A DNA stretch of 64,000 bases from Patiria pectinifera (lineage: Eukaryota > Echinodermata > Asteroidea > Valvatida > Asterinidae). Under the pieces are notes generated by a model. The model did not search any database and was not told where the DNA came from. It saw only the letters and a program-made list of their open reading frames with translations. Positions within the stretch are counted from its first letter, which is position 1, and the number at the start of each line of letters is the position of its first letter. Below, piece by piece: positions 33,991-43,902 of this stretch. Where the stretch lies: NCBI GenBank assembly GCA_029964075.1, contig CM057141.1:11408001-11472000 (forward strand). Direction: 5' to 3'. Both the position numbers and the translations under genes were made by a program.

Positions 33991-35083
33991 TATCTGCCAA
34001 AAAAGAAACTACCAATGGATTTTGAGATGCTGGATTAAGTTTACGCTAGTGCATAGGCTATTTTGCTTAAGTTCTCCATGTAAGGTAACATTATGTGGAA
34101 GTGAGGAAAATAGACGATGATTATTACATGTACAAGACAGCGTCATTGAATTCCTTGCTTTCAGATCAAGTCAGCCTAATGTAAAATAATAATATTGGAT
34201 GGCTTTTTTTCCAGGGAATACAAAAATATGCTACAGTATTGCACTCATCTTCAACTCATGCAATATTGCCATACACTGGAGCTTGTGCAATGTAATAAAT
34301 CCCCCAAAGCCATCCAATATTATATAAATATGATATTGTCACTGTCACTGTGTAATGTGCACTTACATACACAAGCCATCAACCACAGACAAAATATCAA
34401 ATTATGAAGCCCTGAGAAACAAAAACCTGCCTGATTTAAAAAGATCAACAAAGGCAGGACATTTAATACTATAAATAAATACTATTGAACCCATCATGCA
34501 ACAAGCAATCTGAGCTAGCATCCAAAAAACAAGCAAGCAAAAAACAAATCTGACCTTCCATTCTGTATTAAACAAAAACCCTGTGTTGGCTTACTACATG
34601 TAAGTTGACTTACTAACCCTATTTCTTCCCTGCCTGTCCCAGCAATAATTTATTCTGGGCCAGACAAAAACAATTTGTGCTTTCTCAGCCAATTATATAT
34701 TATAATGGAAAATGAAAAGACAAGCTGGGACTGGGAGCCAGGGCCAACCAGCAGACCACCTGCTTGGCGTGTCAGCCATAGGCCTGTCATGCCGATAATG
34801 GTGAACCTACCGGTATATCATTAACACACAGATGGGCCAATCAAGGGGACACATGCTTGCTCATGTTCAAGTTCAAGGGCAGATCGGAGGTCCCCAACAA
34901 GGGCCCTTCCTGTGCCTAGTTCAATGACTCCCTGGGATTAAAAAAAAAGAAGGAAGATGTGCTTTTCATGAACTGTTAACTCTTCAGGGCTTTTTGCCAC
35001 TTGACTTTCATCCCCAATCTGACCTTGGTTTCAGATTCAGTTCAGAATGTGTTGATTTGCTTTTTGTATTTTTTTTTTCAGTT
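33991..35083. other. No gene or recognised repeat
   Basis: AT-rich sequence. The 70-aa reading at 34195-34407 has no domain. Nothing structured is seen. Confidence 0.4.
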
Positions 35084-35740
35084 TTAAAGGGAATATATAC
35101 AACATTTGCAAACATCAAAAAATAAAACTACCTTACTAGGATGTTGGTACATGACAGTCTAAAGCATCCTGTAAAATTATGGCACCTGGTGTGAAGTCAT
35201 TTTCAAGAAAATGGTATTTTTTTTTATACGTTTCCAACAGTGGTCGGCCGACCACCGTTGGAAAAACCTGACTTTTTTTCAACTACTGCTCCAACTTTAC
35301 ACTTTTTTTCAATCCAAATTTTGTTTGCTATTGGTTACATGTTCATGAACGGGTGCAGGCCAGCTAGACTGGTTCCCTTACCTTAGGGCAATTCCAAGGG
35401 GTTACACCTCTATGTTCCGACACCCCTATGTTCCGACTGCACATATTCCTATTCCTAACCCTAACCCTAACCGGGAGTAACACAATCTAGGTTGTCGGAA
35501 CATAGGGGTGTCGGAACATAGAGCAATTTTCCGGCATCTATAAATTGATCCATTTTATCTTTAGTGGAGTCAAGGAACCAGAGTACTTGAACATTTTTGT
35601 TTTTCTTGGTTTTTCCCAGCATTTTCGAACACAAAACTTCAAACATGTCGGTGTAACAATATTTGATCTATTATACTAACCCCTCAAATAGTTCATTTCT
35701 GAAAATTACAGCAAAAGCCAATGATGTACATTCCCTTTAA
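35084..35740. mobile_element. TTAA-flanked element with AGGGAATAT ends and a palindromic centre
   Basis: TTAA at 35084-35087 and 35737-35740 brackets AGGGAATATATACAACATTT on the left and GATGTACATTCCCT on the right. The centre has GTGGTCGGCCGACCAC (35240-35255), a perfect 16-bp palindrome. A smaller element (35408-35523) is nested in it. A right-half copy follows at 35882-36253 and an inverted left half is at 6245-6430. The TTAA duplication suggests a piggyBac-type transposase in trans. Non-coding. Confidence 0.65.
35408..35523. mobile_element. Nested MITE with perfect 30-bp arms and telomeric repeats in its loop
   Basis: The arm at 35408-35437 (CTCTATGTTCCGACACCCCT, then ATGTTCCGAC) is the exact complement of 35494-35523; each arm itself holds CTATGTTCCGAC twice. 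The loop contains CCTAACCCTAACCCTAACC (35454-35472), about three TTAGGG-type telomeric units on the minus strand. The neighbouring partial copy (36000-36055) runs CCTTACCTTAAAATTTTCCG without this insert, giving a paralogous empty site. Confidence 0.8.
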
Positions 35741-35881
35741 GAACTTACGAGGGACACATGATTTGCTATTTTTTTTCAGTTTAAGAACTTGCGAGGGAAA
35801 CATAAGAGGTAAATTCCTCCCACTTTAATTACAATGTTACGTTTTCTTTCCAATAATAAGAAAAGTGTGATTTTGTATAAA
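35741..35881 (+). repeat. ~45-bp tandem pair following each TTAA element end
   Basis: AAGAACTTACGAGGGACACA, ATGATTTGCTATTTTTTTTCAG is repeated once (35738-35785 and 35782-35815). The same pair follows the second element copy at 36251-36325, so the flank was duplicated together with the element half. Confidence 0.6.
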
Positions 35882-36253
35882 TTTCCAACGGTGGTCGTCC
35901 GACCACCGTTGGAAAAACCTAACTATTTTTCAACTACTGCTCCAAATTTACCATTTTTCTGCAATCCAAATTTTGTTTGCTATTGGTTACATGTTCATGA
36001 ACAGGTGCAGGCCAACTAGACTGGTTTCCTTACCTTAAAATTTTCCGGCATCTATAAATTGATTCATTTCATCTTAAGTGGAGTCAGAGAACCAGACTAC
36101 TTGAACATTTTTGTTTTTCTTGGTTTTCCCAGCATTTTCGAACACAAAACTTCAAACATGTCAGTGTAACAATATTTGATCTATTATACTAACCCCTCAA
36201 ATAGTTCATTTCTGAAAATTACAGCAAAAGCCAATGATGTATATTCCCTTTAA
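35882..36253. mobile_element. Right-half copy of the TTAA element, starting at its palindrome
   Basis: It begins with a hairpin, TTTCCAACGGTGGTCG (35882-35897), TC, CGACCACCGTTGGAAA (35900-35915), and follows the right half of 35084-35740 to GATGTATATTCCCT and TTAA (36250-36253). It lacks the nested telomere-bearing MITE. It begins exactly at the palindrome, as does the inverted half-copy at 6245-6430. Confidence 0.65.
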
Positions 36254-36459
36254 GAACTTATGAGGGACACGTGATTTGCTATTTTTTTCAGTTTAAGAAC
36301 TTACGAGGGACACATGAGAGGTAAATTCCTCCCACTTTAATTACAATATTACGTTTTCTTTCCAATAATACAATTATGTATTATTTATATGAAGTACCGT
36401 GCAATGCTTCCCTGAATTAGGTTTTTGGGGGTTTCCCCAACAAAATTCAGGAATGCAAA
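36254..36459. other. Flank repeat and a short hairpin; no gene
   Basis: The first part duplicates 35741-35870. Then CCTGAATTAGGTTTTTGGGG and CCCCAACAAAATTCAGG (36411-36453) can pair as an imperfect hairpin. No coding evidence. Confidence 0.45.
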
Positions 36460-37690
36460 AGGGCCCAGGCTTCTTAAAAAGAGGTCCAGTACTTCATGGA
36501 AACATTGCAGGAAGAGTATCACAAGCTGGTACCAAAAATGCCAGAAATGCCTTCAGGTGCACCAGGACGCATCATGTATGGACTTTGTGCACACATATGT
36601 TACTTCGTGATTGAGTCTTTTGATTGAGTCTCAAGTTCTCTGTGAAGTGCACCCACGTGGGTTAGCACAAGTGACTTTTTCTGGGAAAATGTCGGCACTA
36701 GAAGTTCATTCTATCTGGGACATAATGTTTTAAAACACCAGACATGACAGACAGACTATGTAGGGGTGGGTTGATGATAACATTTCCAAAAACTGTTTAG
36801 GCAAAAACAAAAACAAAAAATACTCAGTGCTTCCGACTGTTGGTGTTGGTGCTTCCGATTTTTTTTGTTTATGATATTTTGCAAAAAGTGGTCAGAAAGC
36901 GCCCTCTGCTGGTAATGCCAGAGTCCATTGCTTCATAGACTTGAGATGAATTTGTGTGTTATGAAAATGTCAATATTTGATGTAGGCCTATTGAGTTTTG
37001 CACGGCACCGAACTGTATGTGCATTGCCTTCTCAGCTAGAGCCTATGAGGAAAAAAGGTTTATTTGAGTGGAACTCCATTGTCTTCCTGCTTAGTAATGC
37101 AGACATCTGGACCAATTTCTTGCAGAATTATGTCAGGCAGTTTGAGACTCAGAAAATGCAGTGACATCAATCATTATTTAAGACCTGTCATGGTTTTGAT
37201 TTGTGAGGACTGAGGAGAAACCCAATTTGAGAAAACATTGAAGTTGTTCAGTGGAACAGGATGTGAACTCGGATAAAAAAAAATGTCTCACATAAAATGT
37301 GAATGATCCCTAAATTACCCTGGTACCAGTGTCTCCCGCACACACACATACCCACCCACACACAAAGAGAAAATATTATGAAGTCCCATGGGATGATTTG
37401 GAAGTATGATTCCTAGAATGGAGGTCCAACAGTTATATATTTTGGCTTAATTGTCTCTGTCATGTCAAGCTCTAGAGAGGCAAAACTTCAAGCAATGGAC
37501 TCTGTGCATTACCAGCAGAGGTCTTCAAAATGAAATCGGAAAATCACATCAAAGTAAAATTTCTCTCTTATCAGTTTGTAACGGGTAGGTAAACTCAAGT
37601 TTCATGATCAGGAATGTATTTAAATATAGAGCTTTATGAAATTTATTTGAGTGGAACTCCATGTCTTCCTGCTTAGTAACGCAGACATCT
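36460..37690 (+). repeat. Left arm of a shuffled inverted duplication
   Basis: Three blocks recur in reverse complement at 38210-38960: A (about 36490-36800, with GAAGAGTATCACAAGCTGG and GCATCATGTATGGACTT), B (about 37250-37385, with ACATAAAATGTGAATGATCC) and C (about 37520-37660, with GTAACGGGTAGGTAAACTC). On the minus strand the right arm runs C-B-A, whereas here the order is A-B-C with other sequence between, so more than one rearrangement has occurred. A 65-bp segment (ATTTGAGTGGAACTCCAT and what follows) occurs twice, at 37060 and 37640. ORFs here have no domains. Confidence 0.55.
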
Positions 37691-37969
37691 TGACCAATTT
37701 CTTGACCAATTAGCCTATCCAATGTAAAAATGTTTAAGCTTGAATTAAATTTGGGATAACGATTAAGACAATGTAAAGTAATTAGAAACAGCTCTTTGAG
37801 TCAACCTGGGATTATAGGAAGGGCCTCAGCAAATGTGTAAAGCTGGAAAGCAGATTTCTAGGTGGTTACAAACAAAACCCTTATCAACTTCAGAAAGTCT
37901 TTGTGGTTCAGACGTGTTTAAAGTATTTGTCAGGGGACTTAATGCTTGGAATATAATTTGAAATAGGCC

Positions 37970-38247
37970 TAAGGCCCCCCCAAAAATAATAGTTCTGCTT
38001 CCGGTTACCCTACCTACCCTATTTTGACAGCCCCTACCCTAATTTTTTTTTGAAAAAATGAGGAAAAAAACCCCAAATCATCAATTATTACCTTTTACCC
38101 ATGACTACACGCAGACACCTCCATAATATCATACACAAAAAAAATTGCCAAAAGAATGTTTTCCCTACATGTACCTACAGGACTACTCTATTTTCAAATG
38201 CCATGTAATCGGAAGCACTAAGTATTTTTTTTGTTTTTTGGCCTAAA
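37970..38247. mobile_element. GGCC-ended MITE, second copy
   Basis: The left end is AAGGCCCCCCCAAAAATAAT with TAGTTCTGCTTCCGGTTACC; the right end is GTAATCGGAAGCACTAAG, poly-T and TTGGCCTAA. The interior keeps CCTTTTACCCATGACTACAC, also seen (inverted) in 11364-11601. It sits at the junction of the two arms of the 36460/38960 inverted duplication. Confidence 0.6.
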
Positions 38248-38960
38248 CAGTTTTTGGAAATGTTATCCACCCACCCCCACATAGACTGTCTGTCATGTCT
38301 GGTGTTTTAAAACATTATGTCCCAGACAGTGAACTTCTAGTGTCAACATTTCCCTGGAGAAAAAGTCACTTGTGCTGACCCACCTGGGTGCATTTTACAG
38401 AGAAAGACTTATAATCAAAGAGTCAATCACATCGTAGGCCGCACCACGAAGTAACATATGTGTGCACGAAGTCCATACATGATGCGTCGTGGTGCACCTG
38501 GCGGCATCTCAGAAAATCCCAAGTGAACATTTCAAAACATCTTTTGTTAAGCTTTTTTTGTACCAGCTTGTGATACTCTTCCAGCAATGTTTCCAGGAAC
38601 TTCATAATATTTTCTCTTTGTGTGTGGGTTTGTGTGTGCGGGAGACACTGGTACCAGGGTAATTTAGGGATCATTCACATTTTATGTGAGACATTTTCTT
38701 TATCTGAGTTCACATCCTGTTTCACAGTCAGTCCAGATGCCCCCTAGCGTGGTGCAGCCCCTAACGTGGTGCACTTTTTTTCGTCTCTAGTGCCTAGAAC
38801 AAAAGTTTTACTTCAAATTTCACAGTCAGTGAAATTTCAAAAAGCTCTATAAATACATTCCTGATCATGAAACTTCAGTTTACCTACCCGTTACAAACTT
38901 ATAAGAGAGAAATTTTACTTTGATGTGATTTTGCGATTTCATTTTGAAGAGCGCAATGAA
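38248..38960 (-). repeat. Right arm of the shuffled inverted duplication
   Basis: On the minus strand it carries, in order, blocks C, B and A of 36460-37690 as one contiguous stretch, so it is closer to the undisturbed form. Its segment TGAAATGTTCACTTGGGATT on the minus strand (38508-38553) also occurs on the plus strand at 39056-39100, forming a further inverted pair. Confidence 0.55.
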
Positions 38961-39323
38961 CTCTTTAAAATGCTCCCAAAATAAGAAAAATAGTTTTGTG
39001 ACAATAGTGTTGTTGGATGTTAGTGGAGGTGATCAATTTAATTTGGCAGCTTAACAAAAGATACTTTGAAATGTTCACTTGGGATTTTCTGAGATTTGTT
39101 AGGTTAGTGCGCCACATTAGGGAACACTCGGCATATTTTTCCGTCCAATTTCTGAACACCACTTTTTTTTTCAAATTTGGACTAAATATTACGACACTGA
39201 AATCGCTCACAGAGATTCAACAGCAAGCATTTACAGTAAAAGTACCAGTATTTAACTGAATGAATTTGAAGCTTTTCAACAAAGAGGTTGGGCAACGCTG
39301 CATGAGGAAAGTCGGGGATAATA
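38961..39323 (+). repeat. Continuation of the dispersed repeat homologous to 24690-25250
   Basis: TTAGTGCGCCACATTAGGGAA, AAGTACCAGTATTTAACTG and CAACAAAGAGGTTGGGCAAC match 25010-25205 in order. The homology is interrupted at 39323 by the foldback element and resumes after 39564. Confidence 0.55.
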
Positions 39324-39562
39324 GGGAGGTTTCGCAAGCGAACGGATACGCTTACACTTACGTTTAGCTATATGTATCCGTTTTTTACTTACGTGTAGCG
39401 AGCGAGATATGCGTGTCGTCTGCACGTTTAGCGGATAGTGAGTGGCGTATGACGTCATACGTGCAGACGACACGCATATCTCGCTCGCTACACGTAAGTA
39501 AAAAATGGATATGGATAGCTAAACGTATTTGTAAGCCTATCTTTTCGCTTGCGAAACCTCCC
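39324..39562. mobile_element. 239-bp foldback MITE with TA target duplication
   Basis: Ends are GGGAGGTTTCGCAAGCG and its complement CGCTTGCGAAACCTCCC, flanked by TA (39322-39323 and 39563-39564), as for Tc1/mariner-type insertions. Inside, 39381-39426 and 39460-39505 are perfect 46-bp arms around a 33-bp spacer that contains GACGTC. The paralogous site at about 25205 lacks the element. Non-coding; it would transpose only with a transposase supplied from elsewhere. Confidence 0.8.
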
Positions 39563-39815
39563 TAATATCGAAATGCGCTACGTTATAGGGGATTCCACTG
39601 TTCTGGTTTGCACGCCTACATGTATGGCGCCAAGCACTTATTTCTGCACTAACCCTTAGCCTCTGTATGCAATGCGCTTGTATGTCCCTCCGAGTGATCG
39701 CCCAACTCTCCCTTTGTAACCACTGATGGGAGTACTTGTGCACCAAGTCTGTACAGAGGCTGTTGAGTAATTTTATCGGAGGGTGGTGGGAGGGGGAGGG
39801 GGTGTCCAGACTTAC
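39563..39815. other. No feature apart from repeat remnant; intronic if the adjoining exon is real
   Basis: The first ~35 bases (ATCGAAATGCGCTACG) continue the dispersed repeat. The rest lies downstream of the minus-strand donor at 39815 and would be intron. Confidence 0.4.
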
Positions 39816-39937
39816 CATCATGAGCCAGTCAAGAGGAAGTAATCGGGCCACGTTGGTGGCACGGCAGAACAGCAGCCCAACGCAGGACAGCAGGGATAGC
39901 ACCGACGTGAAGACAAACACCCGGAACTTCCAGGAAG
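39816..39937 (-). CDS. Single coding exon of an unidentified membrane protein (partial)
   Basis: This 122-bp minus-strand segment has the strongest exon signature in the window: acceptor CTCTCCCTCCCAG before 39937 and donor ATG|GTAAGT after 39816. It is visibly more GC-rich than its flanks. The in-frame reading starts after two bases that complete a split codon: SWKFRVFVFTSVLSLLSCVG, then LLFCRATNVARLLPLDWLMM. Residues from VFVF to LLFC form a hydrophobic stretch long enough for one membrane span. The exon is preceded by an intron splitting a codon after its first base and ends on a codon boundary. No neighbouring exon can be joined with confidence; 43903-44043 has an incompatible phase unless another exon lies between. 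I do not recognise the family. Confidence 0.5.
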
Positions 39938-40608
39938 CTGGGAGGGAGAGATAATCGTTGCCTTGGTAACTGATGCTCGTCGCACATATAAGGGCAGTCA
40001 GTGTGATTACCTGGGGTGAAGTAATGAAGGGATGCGGGAGAAAGGTTGTGATATCGTTTGATCTGGCTATTCATGAAAATAAAATAGGATATTTGTCTTA
40101 TTAAACTCACTGTGTGTGAGCTATAGTGCTAGGGGAATTGCACATGACAAAATATTTCATGTCCAGTGTGGTTTAGAATATTCACAACCTATCGTCACAA
40201 GATAGGACTGCTCAATTTTGAAAAAGTAGTATTTGATTACTAGGAACTACGTTTTCAGATATTCAACAACATGTACGAGCTGCACCGGTTAAAAGTTGAA
40301 CACACAGCACACCAGCCGGAAGGGTTAACAAAAAATGGCTGAATTTGAGTCAATTTCTGTCACTGTCAGGCCGAGGGCAGGCGCCCCCCTCCACAGCCCC
40401 TGGATCTGCCACTGCAAATATTTGCATATTCGGTATATTAGGGACAGCCCTCCCACATGACGGATACGGGTACCGGTTTCATTAAAAAAAAATTACCAAC
40501 AATGGTGGCAATGTATTTATTGTAGGGCTAGTTCAAGTTCAGAATATATTCATCCCATTATGACATACATGTACATGAAAACAATATGGTTTGTGAGTAA
40601 GATTTGAG
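39938..40608. other. No gene; possible intron with a repeat tip
   Basis: If the exon at 39816-39937 is real this is upstream intron. CGCCCCCCTCCACAGCCCCT with GGATCTGCCACTG near 40382-40415 looks like a GGCGGATCCAGG-type hAT tip, and ACGGATACGGGTACCGG near 40459 like the GGTACCCG family. Confidence 0.4.
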
Positions 40609-41178
40609 GCTTTGCATGGTGGAGATATACTACATAATGAAAGGTCTGCCGAAACGCCATGTGCAAATAATTTCTCAATTAAGAGAATGGTTCTGAAAAG
40701 AACCAGAGGTATAAACTCGACGTACCGGTCAGTATGCTCTGACCGTCTTCAGGAGAGTGAAGACGGTCAGAGCATACTGACCGGAACGTCGAGTTTATAC
40801 CTCTGGTTCTTTTCAGAACCCTTCTCTTAATAGAGAAATTATTCGCACATGGTGTTTTTCCGCAAACCTTTCATTATTTAATATGGTTCATACCACATAA
40901 AGAAAAACCATTAAGCCTCCCAGATGTCGGTATGCTGCAGCCAAGCCCATAAATAAATATTACCCGGCTATACTCAATGTATGCAAATGGTAAAGAAATC
41001 CTTTTTATGTCATCTTCAGCTCAGTCACGAAAAGGAAACTGCTCTCCTATGGGCTCCGTGCAAAAGTACCCCCTCAAAGGTAATAAATGGAGAGTCAGGG
41101 GAGACCACTAGGAGAGACATTGAAACACATTGCCAATAACGCCCGACGTTCGCGCGAAAACGCAACATGTGGCTTTCT
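40609..41178 (+). repeat. Tandem duplication, unit 1, containing a 250-bp foldback
   Basis: The unit runs from GCTTTGCATGGTGGAG to GTGGCTTTCTGC and is repeated immediately afterwards. It contains a foldback element at about 40631-40880 whose arms (left 40631-40751, right 40758-40880) include AGAGAATGGTTCTGAAAAG and CCGGTCAGTATGCTCTGACC and meet at a 6-nt loop. Its tail holds GCAAAAGTACCCCCTC (41061 onward), the uninterrupted form of the site that carries an insertion in unit 2. Confidence 0.75.
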
Positions 41179-42060
41179 GCATGGTGGAGATACTAAATAA
41201 TGAAAGGTTTGCGGAAACACCCTTTAAGAGAATGGTTCTGAAAAGAACCAGAGGTATAAACTCAACGTACCGGTCAGTATGCTCTGACCGTCTTCAGGAG
41301 AGTGAAGACGGTCGAAGCATACTGACCGGAACGTCGAGTTTATACCTCTGGTTCTTTTCAGAACCATTCTCTTAATTGAGAAATTATTCGCACATGGTGT
41401 TTCCGCAAACCTTTCATTATTTAATATGGTTCAGAGGAAAACCATTAAGCCTCCCAGATGTCGGTATGCTGCAGACAAGCCCATAAATAAATATTACCCG
41501 GCTATACTCAATGTAAGCAAATGGTAAAGAAATCCTTTTTATGTCATCTTCAGCTCAGTCACCGAAAGGAAACGGCGCTCCTCTGGGCTCCGTGCAAATG
41601 TACCTCCGTCGAAAAAAAAAGATTCATGATCCCACGAAGTGACAAAAACTGTGTACAAAGTAATTGGCAAAATATGGGAGCCAAAGTTCTGATGTTCTCA
41701 CGAAGTGCAAAAAAGTTGTATTAATGACTTACTGTTAAATTACGAACTATTTTTAAAAAACAACTATGAACTAACAAAGAGCAAATCATATCCTATCGGA
41801 CAATGTAAAAATGTCCGAATTCTGTTACTGCAAAATGGTCGAAAATGTCCTTTGAAAAAATGAATAACCTCAAATGCGATTTTTTTAGAATGAACTTTTG
41901 TCAAATTTGAGGTTTTTGTCACTTCGTGAGCAAAGCGACGAAATGTACCCCCTCAAAGGTAATAAATGGAGAGTCAGGAGAGACCACTAGGAGAGACATT
42001 GAAACACATTGCCAATAACGCCCGACGTTCACGTGAAAATGCAACATGTGGCTTTCTGCA
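41179..42060 (+). repeat. Tandem duplication, unit 2, with insertion
   Basis: This repeats unit 1, including the foldback (41194-41423, which has lost ~24 bp from its left arm), AAACCATTAAGCCTCCCAG, CTATACTCAATGTA and the GAGAGACATTGAAACACATT tail. It is longer than unit 1 because a 336-bp element (41605-41940) is inserted. Confidence 0.75.
41605..41940. mobile_element. 336-bp MITE flanked by 9-bp direct repeats
   Basis: AAATGTACC at 41596-41604 is repeated at 41941-41949, and the tandem partner has a single AAAAGTACC (41062-41070), so the insertion boundaries are confirmed by a paralogous empty site. Internal inverted repeats CACGAAGTGACAAAAAC (41633-41649) and its complement (41912-41928) lie near the ends, which are TCCGTCG and GCGACG. 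The 8-9 bp duplication fits hAT-like or similar elements. The CACTTCGTG/TTTGTCACTTCG motif also recurs at 33070-33300. Confidence 0.75.
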
Positions 42061-42664
42061 CATTCAGACAAAATTTGGTCCTGCTTTCTTTGTGCTTTAC
42101 GCGTGCAAGCCAGTTTGTTCATGTACATAGTAGTGTAGTGTCCTGTCCACTGGACTCTCAAATCTGGTAAAATTAACAGGTTTATTCTTTTGTTTGCGCA
42201 CGAAACTATAATGTCAACTGGGCTCTTAATACAACACATCAACAATCATGGATGAGATTGTGAGAAAAGGAAAAATCCACAAAACTATTGGCCGAGTGTT
42301 TGAGGGTCACCGAGGGCCCCATCGCAAAGGCATCCTTAACCCTCCTGCTATTCAAACAGTCACAGCCAGTCAAAACTCACTTCCTCTTCCCCTGCTATAC
42401 TTTTAGCAAAGGTTAGTCACCAGCAGTCAGATCATATGTAAAGCAAGCACTGTGACTAGTCAAACTGGGTCAACAGACAAAGCAGGCAAGTTGTGGTCAT
42501 GGCTGTTTTACCACTCACCCTTGCACAGCTGTATCACGTTACTTCAACAGTCCCAGCCAGTCAATCCTGCTTTATGTAGGCTGGGAATTCTTAACTGTTG
42601 AAAACAGTCATTGATTCTGACTGAAAGGACTACTTGGCATAGAATTTATGTTTGCATAGGATGG
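42061..42664. other. No supported gene
   Basis: Spacer with CAGTCACAGCCAGTCAA and CAGTCCCAGCCAGTCAATC at about 42356 and 42549, a weak dispersed pair. The 108-aa minus-strand reading at 41919-42245 starts inside the tandem repeat and is not credible. Confidence 0.4.
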
Positions 42665-43646
42665 TAAGGCCAGCAAAAAAAATAGCTCTGCTTCCGATTA
42701 CATGCCTTTCAAAAATAGGGTCGGTCGGTCGGAAAATATATTTTTTTTGGCCATTTTTTTTAATGCAGATTGAATGGGGTATTCAATTATATGCGAAGTT
42801 TTAGCCTAAACTATTTCCATTGCACTACGAAAGCTAAACATGAAAGTGCAACAAAAAGTGAATAAAACCTACCTTTAATTATTGTCAATATATTTACGTT
42901 CGATAATTTCAAAAAATAATGGAAAATTCAGGTCGTTTGCACCATATGCACAACGCTGGTCAAGACGCGGGAAGCTGGCCAAAACTCCGAGGTGTGTGAT
43001 GCGTGCGTGTGTGGCGAGCGGCCCACCATGGGCCGACAGACCCGTTTTTACGGTCAAAAATTTCGGGAAACACGCGGCATGTATCACTCCAAATGCGAGT
43101 AGTGCGATCTCAAAATGAACTCTTGAATACAGAAAATACACAGACATGACAGACAAGCTAGATCAATTCTGTAAATTAACTTGCAAAAATGTTCTTTCTC
43201 CATCGGTGTTTTCTTGGCATTTTTACGATGTCGAATCCGACCAGTTGACAGTGGCCTGCCCTGCTAGCGCGCTATCGGTCGCATAGCTGTGGACTGGCTA
43301 CCGCATTTTCATCATGTCTTCTAAATTGGCCCCTGCGCGGCGCGGCGGGAACCAGTCGTCGCCACGTGATTATAGTCACCGTGACATCGAATTGCGAAGT
43401 AGTTATATCGCGAAGCGAATTTGTAAAAATAACGGAGGTTTCTTTTGAAAAAAAAAACGAATGTAAGTAAGAAAACAAATAAATACAAGCATTTTTTGAT
43501 GCAAAAGGATTGTTGAGAGATATTTTCTGAAGACAGAAAGATATAAGATTTTTTTTTGGAATTGCTGATAATTTGTTTAGGGTCGCAGCCTAAAAATAGG
43601 GTCGGTCGGGTAACCGGAAGCAGAACTATTCTTTTTTTTGGCCTTA
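42665..43646. mobile_element. Long GGCC-ended element (982 bp)
   Basis: The left end is TAAGGCCAGCAAAAAAAATA with GCTCTGCTTCCGATTACATG; the right end read inward is TTAAGGCCAAAAAAAAGAAT with AGTTCTGCTTCCGGTTACCC and GACCGACCC. Shorter family members are at 11364-11601 and 37970-38247. The interior has GC-rich patches near 42930-43060 and 43200-43400 (CCCCTGCGCGGCGCGGCGGG), so it may enclose host sequence or another insertion. ORFs of 68-93 aa inside have no domains. Confidence 0.55.
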
Positions 43647-43685
43647 AAATACCCATTTCTTCAGTTTTATATAAACTCTTGTAAT

Positions 43686-43783
43686 AAAAAAATCCTGACA
43701 TCAGGAAAATACTCCAGACAAAAAATCTTGAAATCAGGAAAAATCCAGACAAAAAAATCCTGAAATCAGAAAAAATCCTGACA
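43686..43783 (+). repeat. ~31-bp minisatellite, three units
   Basis: Repeats of AAAAAATCCTGACATCAGG followed by AAAA and TCCAGAC, with substitutions, occur three times just outside the right end of the GGCC element. Confidence 0.75.
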
Positions 43784-43902
43784 AATCTCACCTTTGCAAC
43801 AACGAAGCAATTAACAGGTAAATGTCTGGAATGAAATGTGTAACAAAGTGCGCACTGCACAATGTACCTCGTCACCCTAGCCCTATCAGCCCTCAAGTAC
43901 AC

